Shown here piece after piece: positions 54,990 to 64,000 of a DNA stretch of 64,000 nt. Position 1 is the stretch's first letter, and each line of letters begins with the position of its first letter. This stretch comes from Lojkania enalia (lineage: Eukaryota > Ascomycota > Dothideomycetes > Pleosporales), in NCBI GenBank assembly GCA_010094045.1, contig ML986744.1, positions 31,147 to 95,146 of the forward strand, read 5' to 3'. The notes beneath the pieces were generated by a model, which saw only the letters and a program-made list of their open reading frames with translations, was not told the DNA's origin and made no database searches. Position numbers and translations under genes: made by a program.

Positions 54990-57900
54990 ATTCGCGAAGA
55001 ACAGTGATGCACTAGAGTGCTATGAAGCTGAAGGTTGATCAGAGGCGAGGCTGTAGTGAGGGTGTGACAAAGACAAGGATAATATGTGTGAGTATCTTGC
55101 GGGGATCGATTCCCCTAAAGAATAATCCCCTTCGTCCTTGGAGCGATTAGGCCATCTTCTTGCGTTTCGAAGTCCGCTGTTTGAAGGATCAAGGTTAGAT
55201 GCGGCTCGCAAGATGTTTGTTATTTCTATTTGTTCCGTTCAGGACTGGTTCAATGCCCGAGTGCCGCTTGGAACTGCAGATCGTATGTAATGCTCGTATT
55301 ACTCTAGGCATCCAATTAAATACCTGGCTTCCAGCCCCAAATGGCTTGTGAGGTATATATGCCTTCGATGCGATGCTAATTAGTTCGCTCTCTCGATACG
55401 AAGGCATGTTGATCATCCCGGCGGGAAGCGGGACCGGTCCCCAAAATTGCTTAAAATTGGGCTGGTGACTGTCCGCCTAGATCATGGGAACTAACTCACT
55501 CTGAAAAAAATTGGATAAGCTTCGGATCGCTACGACGGTCGGGTTAATACCTTGTTAAGTCAATGTCGGGTATAGTCTCCGTGTGTTGACCGATGCGGAA
55601 ATTAGGCGAAGCCAGCCTCGTCGAACCATGGGATGAAACTAGGCTGCTCGTCGGTGATCTCAACGTTGGTATTATCACAACATGTCAGAGAAGAAGCTGG
55701 TACAATAATCGATCGATTGGTTGGACTTTTGCATACGCTACAGACACTCAGGACTGCAGAATCTATTTCAAGGCCTGATCCCAGGCATCATACATTGCAG
55801 GAACATGTAGAATAAATAGTACGCTAGATCTCCTATTAGAGGGCTTTAAGTGCGAAAGGCTCCATAGTAGGCTGGCATAGCGCTAGGGAGCAAGATATCA
55901 TAGATAAAGTCAAAATCCTGCATGCCCTCAATGATCACGCCGTATTGATATTTCCAATAATGTAGATTTACCTTGTAGGAAAGTGGACGGAAATGGTTTG
56001 ATGCGGCTATACCGATGCTAACGTATTAATGCTGGCTAGGCGCGGTTGATGTAGCCAAGTCTCAAACCCATGTCCTTGTTTGAGCCGAGATGCAGACATT
56101 ACAGGGGACCCATCGTAGAGTGCGAATAAAGCCCGAGGATAGATTGCTCGGGGCGAGCAACAAGTTAGATACGGAGATAGGGTTGGTGAACATGGATTAA
56201 ACGATTATTTCGGAACATGTGACTGCGAGAGAAAGTTCTTTGACACAGGGGATGTCGTCTTGTTAATTAAAGTCCATATGTTAGTGGTTGCCTGCTCGAT
56301 ACTGGAGCTTGTAGCAAGGTATTTGAAGATGATACAATGGTTTGTTATTTTAACATTTCAAAGCAATGTAAAGCTAATGGTTATAGCATAGCTTCGATAA
56401 CTAGTCGCCTAAACCCTTACCTGTATACTGACTGGCTGGCGGAACTATGTCTCCCTACTCAACTCGCGCGTACCAGTCTAGGAGATAGATTTTCTAAGCT
56501 ATAGTTTGCATCTACTCTTCTTAAAGATTAACTATCTCCTTTAGCCTCTTATCTAAAGTGTAAGCTCAGGTCACGTGCCTGGTCAGCTGTGCAGCCCTGG
56601 ACTAAGCAGTCTTATGTACTATATATTCCCCCGCCGTACCTTGACCGAGAGGTCAAGAGAACGCCACAGTACGCCATCAATACATCCATCTATACCACCC
56701 TATACAGTCTCCACCCCCTCCTGCTTACATAAAGGCCAATAATTCGATCGGGAGATATCATTAAATGCATACGGAATCGAGTTGAAGTATATCCACCACG
56801 ATTCTGATGACTAGTCAATGACCAAGCAATAGGGCATATTCTTCCATAACTGATTGTCTAAACCGGTGATATTGTCGGCTATATTTGGTTAGTTAACAAA
56901 ACCGTAGTGTCTGACACTCTTTATCTATCTTCCCAGCACCCTGATTACTAATGGCTTCTCATGGTGCTTAGCACGAGTTTCCTCTAAATTTAAACCTCCC
57001 ACATAACCACGTACACAAGAAAATCTCTCGCTTAGAGACCAAGGATGATAGTTTGATAGGGAGTTTACCATTGGTAGTTAGCTTACTGTCCAGCATCTTG
57101 AGGAATAGCAGCTGCATTTGGCTTCTTACGCTGAAAGTGACCATGCCTAAGAGTCCGTTTTTAAACTTAGGTAGGGTTTGTTCTTGGCATGGCGATAATA
57201 TGGTGATGTTTTATTTACTTTTCGACAATAGTCATTCTTCAGGACAACAGCACCCCTGGGAATGTTGCCGATGCTATGAAAAGATTCGGAGCCTCCTTTC
57301 ATAGGTAATTAACCTAATACTTATAGTTAGGATTCTTTCTACATATTCGATTTCAGTGATACTTTCTACGTGTCTACTCACTGTCCGCTTATTTCATGAC
57401 ACTAGAGTAGCCCATTTTCTGGGACAGTTATTAACAATCAGTCGGCGGCAACCTGTAACTATCAAAGAATTGTGAAGAACTGAATTCATTGTTTTACGAT
57501 GGTGACGGAGGCCTTATATATAGATTTCTGTGTACAAAACCATAACATATTAGGAGAGCACGTGACACTTTTCAATGTTCCGGTTTACAGTACATTTCAC
57601 TAGATATTAACAGAGATTTCAAATCAGGAGCATGGGTCATTGATTTGCCCAAAGCTAGGTCAGACTTATGCCACAATATCTAGCACTAGTTTTACTTTAA
57701 TATTGAATATAATATTTGGAAAACTAGCTCTCATGTAGTTTTCTGGCACTGCAGATTTTGGAAGCAGAGAGCTCTAGATAGTATATGTATATTGAGAGCT
57801 AACTTGTCTTAGGTGCTTGCCAAAAGACGGAAGCATAGAACTTGTTTTATGCAATTTAGCAGTCCAGAATTCTCTTGCTACTATACAACTTCTATAGTAC

Positions 57901-58557
57901 TAATAGTGATAAGATATTTCTTAATGGTTCGAATTCCACTTTCGCAACCTTGCTTTTGCATGAAGCGAAACTACCACCCGCAGGTTCAGGGCTTGAAAAT
58001 GGACTAAACCACCTAAGATTGGTCATCGCGACGGGAATAGAGGCAATAAGGATGCAATGATGCTTCTATAGTATTAAAAGGAAGTGATAGCTGGAGCAGA
58101 TTTTATGGAACACGGCGTCATAGCCCACAGTATCATTCCGTCCCATACGCAGTCTTTCCGGATATTGGTAGGGGAAATGGTTCAAGTCGCGTGACTTTCG
58201 AATCGACAAGCACAACTAGGTCCTTTAATCACAACAGAGCAGTACATAACTATTTTGCCTTGTTTGGAGAGAACCCAAAAAATGCCCTACTTAATGCCGT
58301 AGCTCGTCGACGAAATACTAATCGAAATTCTGTAGCGCGCCATTGTTTCTTTGCGAGTTCCTCGTTGCTTCTCCTCACCAGAAGGGGTGATGCCGAATCA
58401 GCTGTTTCTCAGCTTCTGTGAATGAATCCTCGAGTGTCATTATAACGCGACCATTCCACTCTTACCCTGCGTCATTTGCTAGTGGCTTGTCTACTCCATA
58501 GCCTTAGACTCTCGAAGACTGCCTCGCGATTGTGGAGTACATGAGTTCAAGTCCGAT
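54990..58557. other. Long gene-poor stretch
   Basis: About 3.6 kb without a credible coding region on either strand. The short frames (for example 55196-55416 minus, 57053-57304 plus) lack domains. A GC-richer patch near 56560-56720 has TATATATTC followed by CCCCCGCCGTACC, which could be a promoter or a solo-LTR remnant, but I could not define its ends. Confidence 0.45.
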
Positions 58558-58929
58558 CTACCGGGATGTACTGACAAAGAGATTATGAGCTATAACTAGG
58601 TCATCTAGGTGTTGTGAAAGCATGCCGCTGATGTTAGCCGATAGTGCAATTCCCGCGACTGCAATGCTAATGATAAATATGAGCAGCTCTTCGAGATCGA
58701 ATAAGTTTGGTAACCTGGCCGAAATTAGTCGAAAATCAATAGAAGAATAGATTTGTAAACGGAGATCACTAATCACTCCTTTGATAGTGCAATATACAGG
58801 TATGCTATCCTCTGGCATATATGTGGCTGCATTAATAGTAATCACAATGCTCGCTCCGCTTTCTTCTCGCTTCATTATTCTCGAAGCTAGGAGGATAAAA
58901 TTTAAAGTGCCCTTGAAATCTACTTCCAC
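58558..58929 (-). pseudogene. Short-chain dehydrogenase/reductase fragment
   Basis: The minus-strand reading EVDFKGTLNFILLASRIMKR, then SIVITINAATYMPEDSIPVY and CTIKGV, matches the middle of classical SDRs, including the catalytic YxxxK (YCTIK). There is no ATG, the N-terminal GxxxGxG Rossmann part is missing, and the C terminus is not SDR-like. Treated as a truncated relic. Confidence 0.65.
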
Positions 58930-59202
58930 GACCCTAAATATTTGGCCTTATGTTGTCTTCTTCTTTCGCAAAGTTATTCCGTTCTTCTATTTTTTTTGCA
59001 GAATTGGTCTTAAGCATTTGGTCGGATATGAGGTATCTCCACCCAGTTCCCCGTTTGCAATGGCAATGGCAATGGTAGCGTATTGTAATATGATCATTAG
59101 AAATTCTTGAATGGAGGGGGGCTATGAGGATACGTCAGTTCAATGATTATTGTAAATTATTGGGGCAGATGAGGAAGAAAAACTGTGAATTTATATTTAT
59201 AG

Positions 59203-59297
59203 AGATCAAGGCTGTTTATACTGCCTATCCTGGGATCACATGATACCAGTGCTAGCCCTTAATAGGGACAGCGCCGTATATATGACCTTACAGATAC
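59203..59297 (+). repeat. Dispersed ~94-bp repeat, copy 2
   Basis: Partner of 47881-47974, 11.3 kb away, on the upstream side of the SDR relic. Confidence 0.6.
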
Positions 59298-59470
59298 TTT
59301 ATGCTACTATGGATATTCTCGCTCATGATTCATATAGTTGCACCACTTCAAATAAACACTCGGTGGAACGTCCCATAGAGATCTTACCCTGCTCCATAGT
59401 AGGTATTGCAGGATAACAGCCAGATATCTACTTTCTTATTATCTTGTCTACATTCCGGGTCGGGTCTAAT

Positions 59471-59880
59471 TGTACGCATCTTCCCAAACGAGCTTTCTCT
59501 AAACAGTGAAAGATCATAGGAAGATATTTGTGGCTTCCCGACCCAGGGCCAAGGCCCAATAGTCGTGAGTAACTTCTACAATCTTCTCAGATCAGGCCTC
59601 AATTCTCTATGTATAGAACAAGCTTTGGCAGTGCACAGGCGCATGAAGACGCTATTGAATCCAACCTTCTCTTTAAAGCCATTACTTGAGCAAGAAAAAA
59701 TTGTGTGGGGATTCATCAACAAGTTAATTTCACGGCTGTAAGTGGAGGAAAAAAGGAAAGGAAATCGATGTGGCGAAATGGTTGGAGCTGGTGGCCCTTG
59801 ATCATATGGGTGAGATAATATTTGGCGAGTCATTTAATTGCATCACTAACGATACACCGTCGCTATAAGCGTGACCAGAT
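59471..59880 (+). pseudogene. Cytochrome P450 relic (N-terminal third)
   Basis: The + strand, with frame changes, reads PNELSLNSERS*EDICGF, then VHRRMKTLLNPTFSLKPLLE, then EIDVAKWLELVALDHMGEII and FGESFNC. These correspond to the family segments PNELSFNSAQAWKDIYG, HRRMR..L..AFS and IVD...W....FD.IGDLAFGESF. A TAG sits where a Trp is expected. Only the B-to-E-helix region remains. The rest is lost or unrecognisable. Confidence 0.75.
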
Positions 59881-61039
59881 GTGTAGCTAACTCAACAACA
59901 GGAGAACAATATGACTAGGTCAAATTGACTCTTTACTATGTCTTTTTCTTCACGCTAGCTGATAATTTTCGGCGTATAACCATGCTTGCAGAGGCTTCTC
60001 TTTGTCGCGTATCAGGCAGCATCAATTGCTGAGGCAAATATTGATGTATTGAAGGAGGGTAAGTGGCCTGCCTGGCTAGAGGCTGGCAATGGCGAGACTA
60101 TATCGGCCTGAAAAAACAGACCAACTATAATAGGATAGTAGAAACATGTGGCACTCTTCAATCTCCAGCAGCGCTTCGGACTCCACTCTAAATAAGCCAT
60201 CCCGTCTTTGCAGCGGATGCAGATAAAGAAACAAGCGACTCAAACTCCCTGGACTGAAGCCATCTAGCTACGAAGCCCTTGAGTTGGCATTTTCCTAATT
60301 TAGAAAGATCCCGACTAGCCCTAGTATGCATATCCATTAGACGGGAGCATAGATTAAGAGTTAGGATGTGCCTCGCTGAATCGAGTGGCAAGGTCTTGAC
60401 TGATAATAGCACAGAGCAAAAGTTAGGAAGTGAAACGCATGATGCACGTGATTTCGCGCGGCAAGGGCCGCTCAATTGGCTGTGCCCCTGCATGGCTGGC
60501 ACTTAGCTAGCCCAGATCCGGTCCTCTGCATAGCTCTATTTCCCTGCATACGCCCTTTAGATAGAGGCTACCTGTCTCCGCCGTCGCCGGCTCCCGCATT
60601 AGTCAGACACATTCAATTGCCATGTAGACCATAGGATATCCCCAGGTTCTTGCTCTTGTGGCAATGTTTGTCATAGCCATCGTGTTCTGGTGGCCGAATA
60701 ATGAAGCTTTTCATCATAGCGGCATTGATCCAGGCTTTCTGGATATCAAAGTCTGGCTGGTAAGAAACTGGTTTCATGTTAAGGGTCGCGACATTGTTGA
60801 GCAAGCCTACCTGTAGGAAAAGAACATGCCGCACCTACTCCAAAGCCTTAATGAAGATTCCTTGGTGCTGCCGCTCAAATACATTCCGGAGCTTCGGATG
60901 CTCCTCGGTAGTAAGTTCTTCGAAGGTCTTGGTTGCGAGCGTGTTGGGCCAACATAGCGGGGTTTATATTATTCTAAAACGCTCTTAGCTTGCTCGAAGA
61001 TAGAATTTACAGCCATTAAAACCAAGGACATTGTTTCCG
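59881..61039. other. No gene recognised
   Basis: Frames at 60188-60502 and 60613-60834 (minus) have no recognisable domain. The second (..FDIQKAWINAAMMKSFIIRP..) may be a decayed gene piece. Confidence 0.35.
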
Positions 61040-61650
61040 CTATCTTTTCCCGCACTACACTTCTCACTTTCGTCAGACCCGAACTATGACGATCCCCAGT
61101 TACAATCTGTCGCCGAAGAGTTCATAAACAATATACGAGACATGGCCACCTGCATGTTATTTGTCCATGAATTCCTAAGGCCGCTAACATGGCCTATTCT
61201 ACCGTCGACTGCTCGTATGAAGCGATTGCATTAGTAGGCTCGACGCATTCTGTTTCTAAAACCAGTAATAACAAAGAGAGAGGGAAAATTCTAGCCGTGG
61301 TCGACCACTTTATGACAATCCCTGACTTTGTGGACGAGAAGAAAATTGTAGCCAAATTCTTCGTGTTGATGGTGAGCGCGGGATGGGCTTTTTCGTAGCC
61401 CAGGACGATAAAATACTGATACAATATGCCCCATACTATGAAAATTTCAGCAGGCCACACGATTATCGGCCTATACGCTTCAGCAGAGTGTGTTCTGGAA
61501 CTGGGGGATGAAGCTGAGCAAATCCTTCTGGGACAAGGGTTGCCACGGCGACTCGATCACGTCGGTTGTCTAAAGCTATTCGATTCATTCTCTTAAATGA
61601 GTCGCAGCGTTTCAATCCGCCAAATTATTGTAAGTCTTAGGGATCCTTGC
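61040..61650 (+). pseudogene. Second cytochrome P450 relic (middle part)
   Basis: The + strand reads EEFINNIRDMATCMLFVHEF, then LRPLTWPILPSTARMKRLH, two stops, ARRILFLKPVITKREGK, VVDHFMTIPDFVDEKKIVAK and, after frame changes, LKLFDSF..ESQRFNPPNY. That is the P450 F/G-to-K-helix order, with ExxR as ESQR. The heme loop was not found. Multiple stops and shifts make it a pseudogene. It may be the continuation of the relic at 59471-59880, or a separate gene. Confidence 0.65.
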
Positions 61651-61799
61651 TTTAATTCCTTCTCTAAATTCCGAGATAGTGAGTTTCGACCCTTGAAACA
61701 TCAATTCCCTCTCTCTTCGGTTCTAGTAGCTCTGCGCTCTTTCGTTCTTCTTTCTTTGCTTGATTAGTACTCTCGTAAAGCAGGTCCAAAACACTATGA

Positions 61800-62480
61800 T
61801 GCGTGTCAACTATCGAACTCGAAATTCCCCAGAAGCATTTTCACGCCCGGATCTACCGAATACGAAGTGGAGACGCAAAGTAGGCTTTATATTGCTTATG
61901 GCCAAGGCATCATACTTATCATTCCCCGCATACTAGTCTTTGGCTGCTTGACTAGAACTCAATGCGTCCTTGCTCCTGCCAGGTCATCAGATCTAGCAGA
62001 CCGCGTAGATATTTTCATCAAGTCCAACACCACATTTATAGTCCGAAGCGGCGGTCACGACCCCACCACTAAATTGCCGTGACCGACCATGGTATCCTCA
62101 TTTCCATGATACACTTTACCAAGATTACAATCCATGATGCGCTTACTACGTTTGGGGCCGAATATTTCCGCTGTGGTGTTGCAAATCCTTGGGGAAAGAT
62201 ATACTATTTCCTTGGCAAGCATGGACTGAGCATTGTAGGAAGCCGCATATGGCCTGTAGGAACTAGCGCTCTTCTTGGATGTACTACGAATTTTCAGCTA
62301 GCTGTGTGACTAAGGCTTCAGCACCATTATAGACTACTAGCTCGTCACTAACGACGGCAAGATTATTCAAGTGAACGCATAGTCCAATCCAGATCTTTAT
62401 TAGGCGCTCAGAGGTGACAGAAATGATTTCTCTGGCATTGTCACGAACTATGATATGAAAACTTTCAAATAAGACAAGTT
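61800..62480 (+). pseudogene. BBE-type FAD-linked oxidase relic
   Basis: The + strand, across shifts and stops, reads SSDLADRVDIFIKSNTTFIV, then RSGGHDP, GILISMIHFTKITIHDALTT, WGKIYYFLGKHGLSIVGSRI, and ELVTNDGKIIQVNA*SNPDL followed by Y*ALRGD. These match the FAD_binding_4 domain of berberine-bridge-enzyme-like oxidases (family forms FAVRSGGH, W..VY..L...GLSVVGGR, and DGKIV.AN..SNPDLFWALKGG). The GGH flavin-attachment neighbourhood is kept. Trp-to-TAG and other stops inactivate it. Confidence 0.75.
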
Positions 62481-63737
62481 TCTTCGGGTGCAACATGGCT
62501 TGGCTGCCGGAGCAGATGCAGAAGTTTTCGAACGCTATGATCAACTAGATGCTTCCTGGTGGCGGTCGCGAAGATGCGGAGGGGGCATTGATGCCAAGTA
62601 CGCAGTATACCCTAGCTCAAGATCGACTGGATCCGTCTTTGATGGCGCCATACGATGCACTCATTGTGAACCCGGCAGCTTTCGAGAATTTTTAGCGCCA
62701 TCGCGGGTACTAGCCTAGGCACTAGTGCTCAGTACCTCAGCAAGCTAGTAAACCAGAAGATTGGCTATTCGGCTAGAGTTCTTCAGTAGAAGAGGTATGT
62801 TGCATCAATATAGTTTATCAAGGATAAACTGCCTATTTTAATTGACACAATGGTCGATACTACCAAGGAATTGATTCCTTAATTTGATGGTTATGCTGGA
62901 GTCGCAGAAGAGCCCATTAGTGTGAATATGAATCCGGAAAATAAAAGAAGATTTTGGACAGAGTAAGAGATTTCCTCCTTTATTGTCTACGGTCCCTATG
63001 AATTACTTAGACTGATCAGCCGAGTCTACTATCATGAATTAAATCTGCAAAGAGAGCCTGCGATCAAAGAGCAATGACGAGGGCATTGATTTGGGCCTCT
63101 ATAACAACCATTATACAGATTCCATTAACACTACAGTAAAATTAAATGCCTGCCGTTCATTAGAAGATTCTATGGCCTCTTGTGCCATGCGTTTTTTGGT
63201 TTACGTGTATAAAATACGAAGTATAGAAGGATAGTCTTTCATTGATCCTAACCGAAACAAAACCCGTTGTAACAACATGAGACCGCTCTTAGATCAGAAT
63301 AATAGAGCAATGAGAATGATTCTAAAATACCTGCCTGGCACCTTGATCTCGAGTCTATCAATTATTGGACAGCAACTTTACCGCATACATGGGCTCTGGG
63401 GTGAAGTAGGCATATTTTCGACGCAAACTCTAGTCGGTCATTCTAAACAAGCGGAGGCTTTTTATAGAACTGCATCAATAGAGAGGCGGGGGAAAAGAAA
63501 TTGGATGGTATGCTCGCAATTCAGATGCTCCGACATTCAGAGCACAGTATGAGCATGGTGGAATTAAACATCGACACCCCAAAAACTTCGCACAAGTGCA
63601 GGACCCAGTCATATGAATAATTAGATCTTGAGAGCTAGTATAGATTCGATTCTCCATCGAATATAGACCTCTAAACCTATGGCCCACTTTACTCTGTCAA
63701 TACACCATACCCTAATTTTTTCCCACTCTACACACCC
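62481..63737. other. Degraded region, no intact gene
   Basis: Probably includes the decayed C-terminal half of the BBE-like gene. A frame at 63277-63552 (+) has no recognisable domain. Confidence 0.4.
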
Positions 63738-64000
63738 CTACGTTTTGAGAATATTCGCCGCCACCAATATGGCTTGCGCTGTCTTACCAACCCACTCCTG
63801 CGCCAGCGTAAAATTGCCCTCAAACGTAACCGACTCCGTGATTCCGGGGAAGGTAACCGGCGCATACCCCGTATCTAGACCCGGTGCGAAAATCAAATGC
63901 TGGAAGAACTCACGACCCGGCAGCCCACCCTGAGATGCAAATCCGCGGGAGAAGTCACGTGCTTTGTGGTTTTGAACGTTGAGAAGTTCAGTGTTGTTTG
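63738..64000 (-). CDS. Glutamate carboxypeptidase II-like M28 peptidase, C-terminal end (partial)
   Basis: The minus-strand frame enters at the window edge and ends at TAG 63738-63740. It reads ..ARDFSRGFASQGGLPGREFF, then QHLIFAPGLDTGYAPVTFPG and ..WVGKTAQAILVAANILKT. This is the transferrin-receptor-like dimerisation domain that ends NAALADase/GCPII and yeast Tre2/Vps70-type proteins. The catalytic M28 domain lies outside the window. Confidence 0.88.
   Translation of the reverse strand, partial: NNTELLNVQNHKARDFSRGFASQGGLPGREFFQHLIFAPGLDTGYAPVTFPGITESVTFEGNFTLAQEWVGKTAQAILVAANILKT

Noticed and set aside
56560..56720. Solo LTR
   Set aside because: A TATATATTC box and pyrimidine-rich stretch recall an LTR, but I found no TG..CA ends with a target duplication.
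59060..59085. ATGGCA-type tandem hexamer near 59060
   Set aside because: Only about four short units and part of a spurious frame. No evidence of function.
1..64000. CRISPR array, tRNA or rRNA genes
   Set aside because: No regularly spaced identical repeats with unique spacers, and no cloverleaf or rRNA sequence that I could recognise. A tRNA could have been missed by eye.

Overview
The window looks like a piece of a filamentous ascomycete chromosome, most likely Eurotiales or another Eurotiomycete. Genes have short introns of about 45-115 bp with GTATGT/GTAAGT donors and CTAAY-like branch points. The gene set includes Eaf3, Cnl2/NKP2, a killer-toxin-like class V chitinase, UstYa and SAT4-type membrane proteins. 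Repeats carry the C-to-T/G-to-A decay of repeat-induced point mutation (RIP). All gene models were read by eye, splicing is inferred from consensus sites and frame, and no database search was run.

Layout. 1-21.5 kb is a transposon graveyard. Two Gypsy chromoviruses, both RIP-destroyed, each keep two 279-bp LTRs and an exact 5-bp target duplication: A at 131-7323 (+) and B at 9992-17343 (-). B, a Fot1-like element (17602-19460) and two copies of a 184-bp MITE are all inserted in one older pogo-type transposase gene, whose reading can be followed from about 8640 to 20072. Element A seems to sit in a Copia-gag-like relic. A Tc1/mariner DD34E element lies at 20286-21504. RIP damage is heavy on the left and fades from about 18.3 kb. 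A 10-N gap at 12038 is flanked by an exact 150-bp duplication, probably an assembly artefact.

21.7-44.4 kb is mostly ordinary chromosome: an F-box-like gene, a secreted-protein gene with two in-frame stops, a ~147-bp degenerate tandem repeat, Cnl2 and Eaf3 (divergent), nicotinamide riboside kinase and an ARMH3/DUF1741 protein (divergent), an orphan tail-anchored protein, an 8-exon class V chitinase with two CBM18 modules and a long Cys-rich tail, and a tandem DsbA/HCCA-isomerase-like protein.

44.5-63 kb has secondary-metabolism character and is the most interesting part. An intact UstYa-family (DUF3328) gene is transcribed away from a six-exon gene for a secreted 138-aa precursor. The precursor carries a repeated 16-residue unit, (D/E)(V/I)ADVATVLIGVADKR, ending at kexin-type KR sites, with one repeat per symmetrical phase-1 exon. 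Signal peptide, KR-separated repeats and a neighbouring UstYa are the architecture of fungal dikaritin-type RiPP loci (ustiloxin, asperipin, phomopsin), but this core has no Tyr, Phe or Trp. An NmrA-like reductase, an intact P450 and a SAT4-like membrane protein follow, then relics of an SDR, two P450s and a BBE-type FAD oxidase. The window ends in the 3' end of a glutamate-carboxypeptidase-II-like M28 peptidase gene.
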